From Pseudoalteromonas sp. OOF1S-7 (GTDB lineage: Bacteria; Pseudomonadota; Gammaproteobacteria; Enterobacterales; Alteromonadaceae): 64,000 nt of DNA. The notes beneath the pieces were generated by a model. That model was not told where the DNA came from and ran no database searches. It saw only the letters and a program-made list of their open reading frames with translations. The stretch is taken from contig NZ_JAKRFZ010000001.1 in the NCBI RefSeq assembly GCF_022347765.1, forward strand, positions 62,001-126,000, given 5' to 3'. The first letter of the stretch is position 1. Each line of letters opens with the position of its first letter. The translations under genes were made by a program, and so were the position numbers. Shown piece after piece: positions 29,916 to 38,987 of this stretch.

Positions 29916-30800
29916 TTATTTTTTGTCGTGAATTGCATCCAGGCGAGCCAGTAAACTGGAAGTGTCGAAGCGGCCGCCACCCAGCGCCTGTACATCCGCA
30001 TAATACTGGTCAACCATAGCAGTCAGTGACAGTGATGCGCCATTGCTGCGCGCTTCGTCCAGTGCAATGCCCAAGTCCTTGCGCATCCAGTCAACGGCAA
30101 AACCAAAATCATATTCGCCAGCAAGCATGGTTTTATAACGGTTTTCCATCTGCCAGGAGCCTGCTGCACCTTTGGCAATGGTCTCTACTACTTTTTCACC
30201 ATCCAGCCCTGCTTGTTTCGCAAAGTGCAGTCCTTCAGCCAGCCCCTGCACCACACCTGCGATACAGATTTGATTGACCATTTTACACAGCTGGCCAGAG
30301 CCCACTTCACCCAACAATTGGCTAAAGCGACTGAATGCCGCCATAACAGGCTGCACGCGCTCAAATATCTCAGGCTCGCCGCCCACCATAACCGTCAGTA
30401 CGCCATTTTCTGCGCCAGCCTGACCGCCCGATACGGGCGCATCCAGAAACGCCACGCTTTGAGCAGCAGCACGCTCGGCCACTTCACGTGCCACTTTTGC
30501 CGACGTAGTGGTATGGTCTACCAGCACAGTGCCTGATTTCATGCCCGCCAAAACCCCCTCATCACCATACACCACAGATCTGAGATCATCGTCATTGCCC
30601 ACACACATGAACACCAGCTCTGCATCGACAACCGCTTCTCTGGGTGTCAGCGCTGACGCACCCTGATACTGTTCGACCCAGCGCTGCGCCTTGCTATTGG
30701 TGCGATTGTAAACGGTCACCTGATGACCGGCCTGTTGTAAGTGACCGGCCATAGGATATCCCATTACCCCTAATCCGATGAATGCGACTTTGACTGACAT
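29916..30800 (-). CDS. NAD(P)-dependent beta-hydroxyacid dehydrogenase (3-hydroxyisobutyrate dehydrogenase family)
   Basis: 294 residues. The N-terminal Rossmann motif FIGLGVMGYPMAGHL is followed by the substrate loop DAPVSGGQAGAENG. The catalytic Lys is in GSGQLCKMVNQIC, and the C-terminal all-helical domain follows. The family reduces or oxidises short beta-hydroxyacids (3-hydroxyisobutyrate, tartronate semialdehyde, glyoxylate/succinate semialdehyde). No valine-pathway neighbours are present, so the substrate is left open. Confidence 0.88.
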   Translation of the reverse strand: MSVKVAFIGLGVMGYPMAGHLQQAGHQVTVYNRTNSKAQRWVEQYQGASALTPREAVVDAELVFMCVGNDDDLRSVVYGDEGVLAGMKSGTVLVDHTTTSAKVAREVAERAAAQSVAFLDAPVSGGQAGAENGVLTVMVGGEPEIFERVQPVMAAFSRFSQLLGEVGSGQLCKMVNQICIAGVVQGLAEGLHFAKQAGLDGEKVVETIAKGAAGSWQMENRYKTMLAGEYDFGFAVDWMRKDLGIALDEARSNGASLSLTAMVDQYYADVQALGGGRFDTSSLLARLDAIHDKK

Positions 30801-30932
30801 AAATTTGTCCTATTTGGCTGTTAAGCTAGAAAGATGGAGTTGTTATACCTGAGCCATCTAAGCATGGCAAATGAAAAATACCAACTATGAATCAAGTGAT
30901 TAAAAAGAAAAAACAGCAAGGAGCCTGACAGG

Positions 30933-31448
30933 ATGGAGAACATATATCGTTTCAGCGTGAAACTACTTAATGGCGAGACGCTGGCACTCAGATCCTTACA
31001 AGGCAGACCGGTATTGATTGCCAATATTGCCAGCAAGTGCAGCTTTGCCCCTCAACTCAGTGCGCTGGAAAAGCTCTATAAAAAGTACCATCCACTGGGA
31101 CTCGAAATCATTGCCTTTCCCTGTCACCAGTTTGGCCGCAATGAGCCGCTGGAAAATGAAATGCTCAAAGAGTTTTATCAGTCGCATTTTAATCTGAGTT
31201 TTCATATCTCACAAAAGATACTGGTAAATGGCCCTGATGCCCACCCACTCTTTAATTACCTCAAGGTTAATACCCGAGGGATAGCGCAAAACCGCGCGAT
31301 TAAATGGAATTTTACTAAGTTTTTAGTAAACTCAGAGGGCGTGTTATTGTCCCGCTATGCACCCAGGACAAAGCCCGAAACCTTAAAATCGATTATAGAG
31401 AGCCAAGTGTCCAATGAGAGTCGCCCTATTCAGTTCGCAAAAGTATGA
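30933..31448 (+). CDS. Glutathione peroxidase-family protein
   Basis: A 171-residue thioredoxin-fold peroxidase. It has the peroxidatic Cys in ASKCSFAPQ (usually SKCGFTPQ), the catalytic Gln in FPCHQFG, and Trp-Asn in WNFTKFLV. It therefore keeps the Cys-Gln-Trp-Asn tetrad and a second Cys for a thioredoxin-linked cycle. AAGGAG precedes the ATG. The last 35 bases overlap the ldhA gene in another frame, suggesting coupled expression. Confidence 0.9.
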   Translation: MENIYRFSVKLLNGETLALRSLQGRPVLIANIASKCSFAPQLSALEKLYKKYHPLGLEIIAFPCHQFGRNEPLENEMLKEFYQSHFNLSFHISQKILVNGPDAHPLFNYLKVNTRGIAQNRAIKWNFTKFLVNSEGVLLSRYAPRTKPETLKSIIESQVSNESRPIQFAKV

Positions 31449-32391
31449 GTTGCCGTTTTTTGAGCATGCACTTACCAAGTTTCCTGATATTGAGTTTGAG
31501 TTTTTTGAGCAAGCACTGAATGATAAAACCGTTGCATTAGCGCAAGGGTTCGATGCCATATGCGTGTTTGTGAACGATCAGGTTGATGCTAATGTGCTGG
31601 CCGAACTCGCTGAACTGGACGTTCAGAGTATCGCGCTGCGCTGTGCAGGCTATAATAATGTCGACATCGAAGCGGCTCATGCATTGGGCATTAAAGTTGT
31701 GCGTGTACCGGCATATAGTCCTGAAGCCGTGGCAGAGCATTGTATTGCTCTGATGCTGACACTGAGCCGAAAAACCCATAAAGCCTATAACCGGGTCCGC
31801 GAAGATAATTTTGATCTCAACGGTTTACTGGGATTTAACCTGCACAACAAAACCGTCGGTATCATTGGCTGTGGTAAAATAGGTCAGGCACTGGTGGCCA
31901 TTCTCAATGGCTTTGGCGCCCACGTGCTGGTTTACGACCCGAACATAGGAGAAGGCTCTTATACTCAGGTTTCTCTGGATATGCTGTTTGAACAAAGCGA
32001 CATCATCACCCTGCATTGCCCACTGACCGATGCCACGCATCACATGATCGATGATGCTGCGTTTGACAAAATGAAGCAAGGCGTCATGCTGATCAACACC
32101 AGCCGCGGCGCGCTGGTAGACAGCAAGGCCTGTATTCGCGCGCTGAAATCCCGAAAACTCGGCTATCTTGGCTTAGATGTATATGAGCAGGAATCTGAAT
32201 TGTTCTTTAAAAACCGCAGCGATGAAGTCATACAGGACGATGTCTTTATGCGCCTGGCAAGCTTCCAGAACGTACTCATCACCGGCCACCAGGGCTTTTT
32301 CACCAAAGAAGCCTTAACCGAAATCGCCCACACCACAGTGACTAACCTCAACGCCATTCGCACTGGGCTGGCGCTGGAGAATCAGGTTTGA
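31414..32391 (+). CDS. ldhA: D-lactate dehydrogenase (2-hydroxyacid dehydrogenase family)
   Basis: A 325-residue fermentative-type D-LDH that reduces pyruvate to D-lactate with NADH. Motifs are the N-terminal FxSQKYE, ALRCAGYNNVD, the NAD-binding GIIGCGKIGQA, INTSRGALVD (catalytic Arg region), DVYEQE (Glu) and ITGHQGFFT (catalytic His). Its start lies inside the peroxidase gene. A large perfect hairpin follows the stop. Confidence 0.93.
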   Translation: MRVALFSSQKYELPFFEHALTKFPDIEFEFFEQALNDKTVALAQGFDAICVFVNDQVDANVLAELAELDVQSIALRCAGYNNVDIEAAHALGIKVVRVPAYSPEAVAEHCIALMLTLSRKTHKAYNRVREDNFDLNGLLGFNLHNKTVGIIGCGKIGQALVAILNGFGAHVLVYDPNIGEGSYTQVSLDMLFEQSDIITLHCPLTDATHHMIDDAAFDKMKQGVMLINTSRGALVDSKACIRALKSRKLGYLGLDVYEQESELFFKNRSDEVIQDDVFMRLASFQNVLITGHQGFFTKEALTEIAHTTVTNLNAIRTGLALENQV

Positions 32392-32418
32392 TGTTGTCGC
32401 TTAACGGCGCAGTGGTTA

Positions 32419-32455
32419 GATACAAAAAGCCCGGCGATGCCGGGCTTTTTGTATC
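32419..32455. terminator. Bidirectional terminator with perfect 17-bp arms
   Basis: GATACAAAAAGCCCGGC is followed by the three-base loop GAT and its exact complement. It lies between convergent ldhA and the NSS transporter gene. T runs lie in the stem on both strands. Confidence 0.9.
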
Positions 32456-32464
32456 TGATAACGA

Positions 32465-33790
32465 TTACTTAAAGAAAGCCACATTAGCAAATACGGCGGT
32501 CATCAGCACCGGACAGACAAAGCGTACATACTGGGCAAACCAGTACATCTTGCCACTGCATTCCAGTGCCAGCTGGTTACCACGACGCCATACCCAGCCC
32601 ACAGTAATAAAGTAGAACAAGCCCATCAATGGTAGCTGATATTGGGTAAATACCTGAATGACCAAGCCAAACAACCAGTCAAAATTCAGAATAATAGTAC
32701 CCGAGCAGACAAACAGCACCAGCGTGACCACCCAGGTTGCCTGCGAGCGCCTGAAACCGTGATTTTCAACCAAAAATGACACCGGAATTTCGGTAGATGA
32801 AATCGTGGATGTCAGTGAAGCTATTGACATCAGTACAAAGAAAGTCAGTCCAACGAACAGGCCAATTTCGCCCATAGTTGCAAACAACTCTGGCAGAATG
32901 GCAAAGATAAGCCTGCCCTCGCCGACCAGTTTGCCATCTTGGAAAACCTCAACTCCGTTGTTCTGGGCAATAAACAAAGCCGGGATGATCAAAAGCCCAG
33001 CCAGAAACGCCACGCCAGTATCCAGCATTGCCACACTAAAGGTGAGCTTTGGCAGGTTTTCGTTTGGTTTCAGATAAGAGCCATAAATCATCATACAGCC
33101 AACACCCAGAGACAAAGAGAAAAACGCCTGCCCCATAGCAGCGATGATCAATTCTGGGTCGCCAATTTTACTAAAGTCAGGCACCAGATAAGCTTTAAAC
33201 CCGGCAGCAGCGCCTTCCAGCGTGCCCATATAGGCAATCAGCGCGACCAACAACAGCAGTAACAAAGGCATGAGCCGACGCGACCAGGTTTCAATTCCGG
33301 ATTTTACCCCTTGCAAAATAATGCCAGCCGTCAGCATCAGCATCAGAGGGGTAAATATAAAATTCCGTAAGGTCGAATCACCGGACAGAAAAGCACTGGC
33401 TTCATCCCAGCCAACTATACGTGTAAGCGGTTCAAGCGAATGCGCCAACATCCAGCCGGCAACAATAGAATAGAAGCTGAGCATGACGATGGCACCGGCA
33501 AGGCCGATGTAACCTGCAGAAGCACCGATTTTAGACTGTTTCTCCTGCCAGGCTTGTTTCAACGCTTTAACCGGGTTGGCTTGCGCCTGATGTCCCAGGT
33601 ACAGTTCAGTGTATAAAGCGGGTAATGCCAGTAAGAAAATGACAATGAAATAGACCAGCAAAAACGCACCACCACCGTGGTTTGCAGCCTGAGTGGGGAA
33701 CCCCCAAATATTACCAAGTCCGACAGCCGCACCAGCCGCCGCTAACACAAAGCCCAGACGACTTTGAAAACCTTCACGCACTTGAGCCAT
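32465..33790 (-). CDS. Sodium-dependent neurotransmitter-symporter-family (NSS) transporter
   Basis: 441 residues with 11-12 hydrophobic segments in a LeuT-like fold. The TM1 sodium/substrate motif GFVLAAAGAAVGLGNIWGFP is intact. The TM6 region is GVGCMMIYGSYL, and TM8 is ASLTSTISSTEIPVSF. The family imports amino acids or related amines with sodium. Bacterial members of this short type often handle hydrophobic or aromatic amino acids, but the substrate cannot be named here. Confidence 0.9.
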   Translation of the reverse strand: MAQVREGFQSRLGFVLAAAGAAVGLGNIWGFPTQAANHGGGAFLLVYFIVIFLLALPALYTELYLGHQAQANPVKALKQAWQEKQSKIGASAGYIGLAGAIVMLSFYSIVAGWMLAHSLEPLTRIVGWDEASAFLSGDSTLRNFIFTPLMLMLTAGIILQGVKSGIETWSRRLMPLLLLLLVALIAYMGTLEGAAAGFKAYLVPDFSKIGDPELIIAAMGQAFFSLSLGVGCMMIYGSYLKPNENLPKLTFSVAMLDTGVAFLAGLLIIPALFIAQNNGVEVFQDGKLVGEGRLIFAILPELFATMGEIGLFVGLTFFVLMSIASLTSTISSTEIPVSFLVENHGFRRSQATWVVTLVLFVCSGTIILNFDWLFGLVIQVFTQYQLPLMGLFYFITVGWVWRRGNQLALECSGKMYWFAQYVRFVCPVLMTAVFANVAFFK

Positions 33791-33974
33791 AATTGAATGC
33801 CAAGTTAATTATTGTTGTAGACTGGCGATTATACGCACTTGCAAACAAATTGCGAGTGTCAGTTCGGGCAAACCGGAACAGCCTGAAGTGACGGGCATTT
33901 GCCCTCTCAAACCAGGCTTACTTCACGGTTGCAACGCCATTAATACTTAGTATACGTAGATTGAAAAGCGATAC

Positions 33975-34505
33975 TTAGAAACTCGAACCGGGCGTTTTCA
34001 AAAATGCCAATTCTTCAGCGCTCGACTCTCTGCCTAAAATGGCATTGCGATGGGGATAGCGGCCAAACTGCTCTATGATTTTTTTGTGCGCCAGCTCAAA
34101 TTCATAATTAGGCTGGGATTTAAACAAGGTATCCGCCTGCTGGTGTATTTTCAGGCTCTCGCTGTGCATATAGGGCAAATACATAAAGGTACGCTGGGTT
34201 TTCTCCAGCTGCTGATCAAAGCCTTTTTCAATGGCATGCTGAGCCAGGCACAACGCCAGTGGGTCGCTGGCAAACGCCGCCGGCGTGTCGCGAAACATAT
34301 TGCGTGAAAACTGATCCAGAACAATGATCTCACACAGCGCCCCAACCGCAGTTTTTCGCCATTCAGCCAGCTCCCCAGCCATGGCCTGCTGATGTAACTG
34401 TGCAAATCGTACTGTGATTTTATTATCGAACTGGGCCGATTTTTGCCACCAGTCCTGTTCCTGACATTCTACAAACCAGAATTGATAAATTTCCTGATAT
34501 TCCAT
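33975..34505 (-). CDS. DUF924 family protein
   Basis: About 176 helical residues with the DUF924 hallmarks: an N-terminal EIYQFWFVECQEQDWWQKS, the central IIVLDQFSRNMFRDTPAAFASD, and FMYLPYMHSESL. The family is a TPR-like helical fold of unknown function, common in proteobacteria. The ATG at 34505 is preferred over an upstream GTG. Confidence 0.85.
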   Translation of the reverse strand: MEYQEIYQFWFVECQEQDWWQKSAQFDNKITVRFAQLHQQAMAGELAEWRKTAVGALCEIIVLDQFSRNMFRDTPAAFASDPLALCLAQHAIEKGFDQQLEKTQRTFMYLPYMHSESLKIHQQADTLFKSQPNYEFELAHKKIIEQFGRYPHRNAILGRESSAEELAFLKTPGSSF

Positions 34506-34595
34506 GGACACACCTGTGAGTAAAAAATTTTGCTTTCAGAGCGAGTATTACCCGCTCCGGATGATGTGTCCAGCCAGACTTAGCCTATGCCTGGT

Positions 34596-35942
34596 TTATG
34601 CAGCTTCCAATAAGCGACTATGGATCGCCTGAACCACGGCATCTGATTCCGTTTGTTCAACCAGGAAGCAAAGGTTGTGACGACTCGCGCCATGGCAGAT
34701 CAAGCGAATGTTGAAATCAGCCAATACCTGCATCAGGCTGGCCTCACCATGGCGCAGCTGAATTTCGGAGCCAATCATGGCGACCAGTGTGAGGTTGTTT
34801 TCAACGCTGACCTGACAAAATTCACCCAGCTCATCCAGACACGCCTGAGCCAGTTCCGGGCGTGTGGCATTGGGGGCATTGTCAAGTGTCAGCGCTACGC
34901 TGATCTCCGAAGTGGTGACCAGGTCTACCGAGATATTATGTGCACTCAGAATAGTAAAAATACGTGCCAGAAAGCCACTGGCTAACAGCATTTCTGGGCT
35001 TTTCAGAGTTAGTAAGATTTGATTTTTACGTTGAGTTACCGCGCGAATACCCGGCTCAGAGCGATTATTTTTTTCAATCCAGGTGCCACCGGCATGGGGA
35101 TCTCTGCTCGAGCCAACAAATACCGAAATACCACTGCGACTGGCTGGCAAGATAGTTGCGGGGTGCAGCACTTTAGCACCAAAGGTAGCCATTTCAGCAG
35201 CCTCATCGAAACTCAGCCGGGCAATCGGCCGTGCTTTATGGCAAAGACGAGGGTCTGTGCTGAAGATACCCACGACATCTGTCCAGATATGCACGCTTTG
35301 CGCCGCAATTGCCTCGGCCAGTAGCGCCGCACTGTAATCTGAACCGCCTCGCCCTAATGTGGTGGTTTGGCCCTGATTGTCGCTACCAATGAAGCCCTGA
35401 GTCACCACCACCTGCTCCGCAAGTTGCGGCGTCAGATGGGTCGTGGCTGCATCACGAGTTGCTGCCACATCTGGTACGGCTTTTCCAAACTGACGGTCGG
35501 TTTTGAGTACCTGACGCACATCGAAACGGCTGCTGGCAACGCCTAAGTCTCTGAGTACCTGTGTGAACAGATAAGAGGAAAAGCGCTCTCCAAAGCTCAG
35601 CATCTCGTCACATTGTTGTGCATCCAGCGCAGGTAACTGAGCAAGCGCGTAAAAAGCCTCTTTTGTGTCGTTAAAACCCGCTTCCAGATCGGCATCGAGT
35701 GTCAGGCATGCCAGAATGTCCTGCTGAATTGCCATCACAGACTGAAACAACGCCTCGCGCTCAGCCGCATCGACTTTTTGCTGTGTCAGGGTCACCAGGT
35801 GATTGGTTACACCGGCACTGGCACTGACCACCACCACGCGAACATCAGGATTATCATGGACAATAGCGGCGCATCGCTGCATGGCTTCGAAGTTTGCAAC
35901 ACTGGTGCCGCCAAATTTAGCAACGACATACTGGGAATTCAT
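34596..35942 (-). CDS. lysC: Lysine-sensitive aspartokinase III
   Basis: A 448-residue kinase for the first step of the aspartate pathway. N-terminal kinase motifs are VAKFGGTSVANFEAM, LGRGGSDYSAALLAEA and TDVVGIFSTDPR. Two C-terminal ACT domains (the ISVDLVTTSEISVALTL region) bind lysine. There is no fused homoserine dehydrogenase domain, consistent with LysC. A lysine riboswitch covers the leader, and the Shine-Dalgarno AAGGAGA at 35947-35953 lies four bases before the ATG. Confidence 0.95.
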   Translation of the reverse strand: MNSQYVVAKFGGTSVANFEAMQRCAAIVHDNPDVRVVVVSASAGVTNHLVTLTQQKVDAAEREALFQSVMAIQQDILACLTLDADLEAGFNDTKEAFYALAQLPALDAQQCDEMLSFGERFSSYLFTQVLRDLGVASSRFDVRQVLKTDRQFGKAVPDVAATRDAATTHLTPQLAEQVVVTQGFIGSDNQGQTTTLGRGGSDYSAALLAEAIAAQSVHIWTDVVGIFSTDPRLCHKARPIARLSFDEAAEMATFGAKVLHPATILPASRSGISVFVGSSRDPHAGGTWIEKNNRSEPGIRAVTQRKNQILLTLKSPEMLLASGFLARIFTILSAHNISVDLVTTSEISVALTLDNAPNATRPELAQACLDELGEFCQVSVENNLTLVAMIGSEIQLRHGEASLMQVLADFNIRLICHGASRHNLCFLVEQTESDAVVQAIHSRLLEAA

Positions 35943-36031
35943 TTTATCTCCTTGGGATCACACGCGGCGATCAACATCAATAAGGAGAACTTGGCAACAG
36001 GGTGGACTAACCATAAAGAAATGACCTCTGC
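35943..36031 (-). promoter_or_regulatory. Expression platform of the lysC lysine riboswitch (Shine-Dalgarno sequestration)
   Basis: Between the aptamer and the lysC ATG, the leader contains TCTCCTT (complement of plus 35982-35988). This pairs perfectly with the lysC Shine-Dalgarno AAGGAGA (complement of 35947-35953). No hairpin with a T run is present. Translational rather than transcriptional control is therefore inferred. Confidence 0.7.
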
Positions 36032-36195
36032 CAGAAGCTCTCCACCTGAAAACGGTGACAGTCCCGAGGATTCAACCTCCAGGACCGAAAAATCACGCCG
36101 ACGTAGCATGGTTTTCCTCGGCGAGTACTTCCCTCACTGATGGTCACGGGTTATCGTCACCTCACATCAGCTACCTAAGCATCGCGCCTCTTCTG
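36032..36195 (-). promoter_or_regulatory. Lysine riboswitch aptamer (L box)
   Basis: Read on the minus strand, the leader has the conserved L-box elements in order: AGAGGCGCG, AGGTAGC, GTGAGG, GAGGGAAGTACTCGCCGAGG, a P4-like hairpin, GGTTGAATCCTCGGGACTGT and GGTGGAGAGCTTCTGG. P1 is closed by CAGAAG (36195-36190) pairing with CTTCTG (36037-36032). The layout closely follows the E. coli lysC leader. It lies directly before aspartokinase III. Confidence 0.95.
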
Positions 36196-36198
36196 TTT

Positions 36199-36232
36199 AT
36201 TTTGCCGGGATTTAACTGAATCCTGGCAAAAT
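36199..36232. terminator. Hairpin upstream of the lysine riboswitch
   Basis: ATTTTGCCGGGATT and AATCCTGGCAAAAT form a long stem with one mismatch. On the minus strand it sits just before the aptamer, in the nhaD-lysC interval, and probably isolates the two genes. Confidence 0.55.
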
Positions 36233-36234
36233 AA

Positions 36235-36257
36235 AAGCCCGCATTTTGAGCGGGCTT
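36235..36257 (-). terminator. nhaD terminator
   Basis: The stem AAGCCCGC/GCGGGCTT, with TTTT following on the minus strand, lies about 60 bases past the nhaD stop. Confidence 0.75.
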
Positions 36258-36317
36258 GGAAAAGGTATCTTTTAGACGTCTAGGTGTCAAGTATAAAATT
36301 GACCCTGTCATTAAAGA

Positions 36318-37565
36318 TTAAATAAATTGCCCCATAAAAAAGGCACCGGCATAACCTGCCGTGTAGGCAATTAACAAATATAGGCTCATTCTTAAGTAAC
36401 TCGTAAAGGTTAGAGCCTTTACTTTACTCATTGCAATGATCCCCGCCGCCGAGCCGATGATCAGCATAGAGCCGCCCACGCCTGTCGCATAGGTGAAGGT
36501 CAGCCATTGCTGCGGGCTCATAACGATATCTGCTTTGAGCAAAGCGGCAGTCAGAGGCACGTTATCAACTGCGGCACTCATCAGGCCCACCAGATAGCTG
36601 GCATACTGCGGGTCAACGAACTCATACAGCTGAGTGAACATATTAAGGACACCCACCTCTTTTAGCGCCCCAACCAGCAAAAGTACACCCACAAAGAACA
36701 GCAAAGTGTCGTACTCAATTTCGCGAATATAATCGATGATCTTTTTATTGACGTCCTTTTTGCGCATCAGAAACTGGGCCATCAAAAACATCACCGACAG
36801 GCCACACAGGAAAGTCAGCATAGGCGGTACCTGATATTGCACACTCAGATACAGCGTAGTCAGTACGGTCGTCATAAAGATCACCGCGATCGTAATGTCT
36901 GTTTTTTCGATCCGACGCAGTGCTTGTTTTTCAAATACCAGCTGATCTTTCATACCAATAGACAAGAGCGTAGCCAAAAGGAGTACGCTGACAATTGAAG
37001 GCGCTACCAGCAATAACAAGTCTGGAATGGTTACCTTACCGGCAAGGAAGATCATCAGCGTGGTTACATCGCCGGTGATCAAAGAGACACCACCCGAATT
37101 AACACTAAAGATGATCAATGTGGCATACTTAATGAGTTTCTTCGGATCGAGTTTGAGCGACATCACCACCGCCAGCGAAATGAGCGTTGCTGTAATATTG
37201 TCAGAAATCGAAGAAAACAAAAAAGCAAAGCCACCCACCAGGAACATCATTTTGCGTTCACTGATCTGGGTTGGCATCACGCGGTGCACAATGTTTTGAA
37301 TAAAACCTTTGGAGTTCAGATAGGCAACAAAGGTCATCGCAGCCATCAGGAATAGCCACAAGGTGGCGATTTCGAGAATGTTGTGATCGAGCTGATGTTG
37401 TATAGTTTCTGAGCTTTCGCCATGAAGTGGGGAGATAAATAGGATAATCCAACATAAAGTGCCAAAAAAAAGGGTCGTTTTGGCCTTGTTTACATGGATA
37501 ATATCCTCTATAACGATAAGCACAAAAGCGACCGCTATCAGGGTTAGGATAATGGGCGTGACCAT
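36318..37565 (-). CDS. nhaD: NhaD-type sodium/proton antiporter
   Basis: About 415 residues with roughly twelve TMs, from the ion-transporter superfamily. Visible are IEDIIHVNKAKTTLFFG near the N-terminus, FLFSSISDNITATLISLAV (first conserved polar TM), SVNSGGVSLITGDVTTLMIF, SAAVDNVPLTAALL and ATGVGGSMLIIGSAAG. NhaD exports sodium or lithium in marine and alkaliphilic bacteria. The ATG at 37565 is preferred because the upstream extension starts with GTG and adds a non-conserved tail. Confidence 0.9.
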   Translation of the reverse strand: MVTPIILTLIAVAFVLIVIEDIIHVNKAKTTLFFGTLCWIILFISPLHGESSETIQHQLDHNILEIATLWLFLMAAMTFVAYLNSKGFIQNIVHRVMPTQISERKMMFLVGGFAFLFSSISDNITATLISLAVVMSLKLDPKKLIKYATLIIFSVNSGGVSLITGDVTTLMIFLAGKVTIPDLLLLVAPSIVSVLLLATLLSIGMKDQLVFEKQALRRIEKTDITIAVIFMTTVLTTLYLSVQYQVPPMLTFLCGLSVMFLMAQFLMRKKDVNKKIIDYIREIEYDTLLFFVGVLLLVGALKEVGVLNMFTQLYEFVDPQYASYLVGLMSAAVDNVPLTAALLKADIVMSPQQWLTFTYATGVGGSMLIIGSAAGIIAMSKVKALTFTSYLRMSLYLLIAYTAGYAGAFFMGQFI

Positions 37566-37722
37566 ATGCGTAAACAACCTGTAATCAAAAGTAAAAATTG
37601 TGAAGGGTAACGTTTTCGGCGCGGAGTCTATCACTTAGCAGCACACTGTGCCACGAGTAGTTACACATTATGACAATTTTCTTACCTGATACCGTCACAA
37701 AATTGATACACACTGGAAAGCT

Positions 37723-38979
37723 ATGATCCCAGCCAAAAAAGTATTAAATACGCTGAATGAACACTGGGGCGTCCTGGAGCTGCTTTTTAAACGCTTTAAG
37801 ATGGCCGATTTCAGCCTCAAAGATGTGCAAAACATCATCAAAATGAAAAACCCCAGCTGGTCAAGTGAGCGCATCTACAAAGAAACCAACCGCTTACTTA
37901 ATCAGGAAATTATTATTCCTCTGGCTAAATCGTCACAGCTCGAAATTAACCGTGCCGTGGCCGACTTTGCCAGTTTCTTATTACAAGAAGAGCACCTTGG
38001 TCTGGCTGAAGAGATCACGGTATTAGTCAAAGATCTGCAACGTCTGGGTGAACGCCTGGCGCAGGCCGGTGATGAAGGCGATCACAGCGAACTGCGCCGT
38101 TTTAGCCGCATTATGGATGAGCGGGTCCGTAAAATCGTCAAACTCTACCACCATAATGAAAGCGCCATCATGAACCTGGTCGAACAGGCAAAGTCCGATC
38201 AGGGAAACCTGTCTTTGCAAAAACGCTACCGGGCTGTGATAGAGGCATTTGACGAATACATCGAACCTATGCTGGAAATGGTCGATATTCACGGCCCCTT
38301 TCAGGCCTGTTTCACCACCATAGAACATCAGATCAGTGAACAAATCGCGCAAATTGAACAGCTGGGCCGGGGTGCACAGGACAAACGTATGCTTGAACAA
38401 CTGCGTACCCGGATCCTTGATATGCATCTGATCGGTCGTGAAAGCTTAGGTAAAAGCGCTGATATGCTGATGCCACTGCGTGAAGAACTCAGACGCAACA
38501 CCCTGATCACCCGCCAGGCGGCCAAAGTGCTGGGCCTGATCCGTAAAAATGGTGTTGATCGCATGCTCGCGCCGGTGCAGCCGCACTTTGTTTCAGACAT
38601 TCAGCGTTTCAGCCTCGGCCAGCAGCGTCATATGGTGGCTTATATGGCCAGCCTCAGCGAGTTTGAACACGAAGAATACCAGCTACCCGATCAACAGGAT
38701 GTACCCGCTTATCAGAGTCCAAATATTCCCGATTATTCGGATGTGCGTAAATCATTTAAAGGATCTGGTAAAAAACGCACCGCCCTGCTTGGCTTCCTGA
38801 GTGAGCAATACCCGGCACTGGAAGCCGATGAAATGCTGTTCCTGTACCAAAAATTGATCAGCGATCCTGAACTCGATATCGCCCAGGACGAGCAACGGCA
38901 AACGATGCAAATCGCCAACACCCGCATTCGACTTTATCCGTTCAGTGCAACGGACAAGCAAACAGATAACCACAATTAG
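37723..38979 (+). CDS. Kleisin-like subunit of a condensin-type complex (MksF/JetA-like)
   Basis: 418 residues, mostly helical. Residues ~5-75 look like a winged helix (KMADFSLKDVQNIIKM, SSERIYKETNRLL). A long helical middle with coiled-coil propensity follows (~90-330). The C-terminal ~60 residues (KKRTALLGFLSEQYPALEAD...RIRLYPF) look like a second winged helix. N- and C-terminal winged helices bridging two SMC heads are the kleisin plan. It is the first of three tightly spaced genes (8-base gap to the next). Assignment rests on position and architecture; I see no diagnostic motif. Confidence 0.6.
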   Translation: MIPAKKVLNTLNEHWGVLELLFKRFKMADFSLKDVQNIIKMKNPSWSSERIYKETNRLLNQEIIIPLAKSSQLEINRAVADFASFLLQEEHLGLAEEITVLVKDLQRLGERLAQAGDEGDHSELRRFSRIMDERVRKIVKLYHHNESAIMNLVEQAKSDQGNLSLQKRYRAVIEAFDEYIEPMLEMVDIHGPFQACFTTIEHQISEQIAQIEQLGRGAQDKRMLEQLRTRILDMHLIGRESLGKSADMLMPLREELRRNTLITRQAAKVLGLIRKNGVDRMLAPVQPHFVSDIQRFSLGQQRHMVAYMASLSEFEHEEYQLPDQQDVPAYQSPNIPDYSDVRKSFKGSGKKRTALLGFLSEQYPALEADEMLFLYQKLISDPELDIAQDEQRQTMQIANTRIRLYPFSATDKQTDNHN

Positions 38980-38987
38980 TAATCACC

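Noticed and set aside
30933..31448. Selenocysteine or broken glutathione peroxidase
   Set aside because: The active site has Cys (ASKCSFAP) and the full tetrad is present. The 35-base overlap with ldhA is a frame overlap, not a frameshift.
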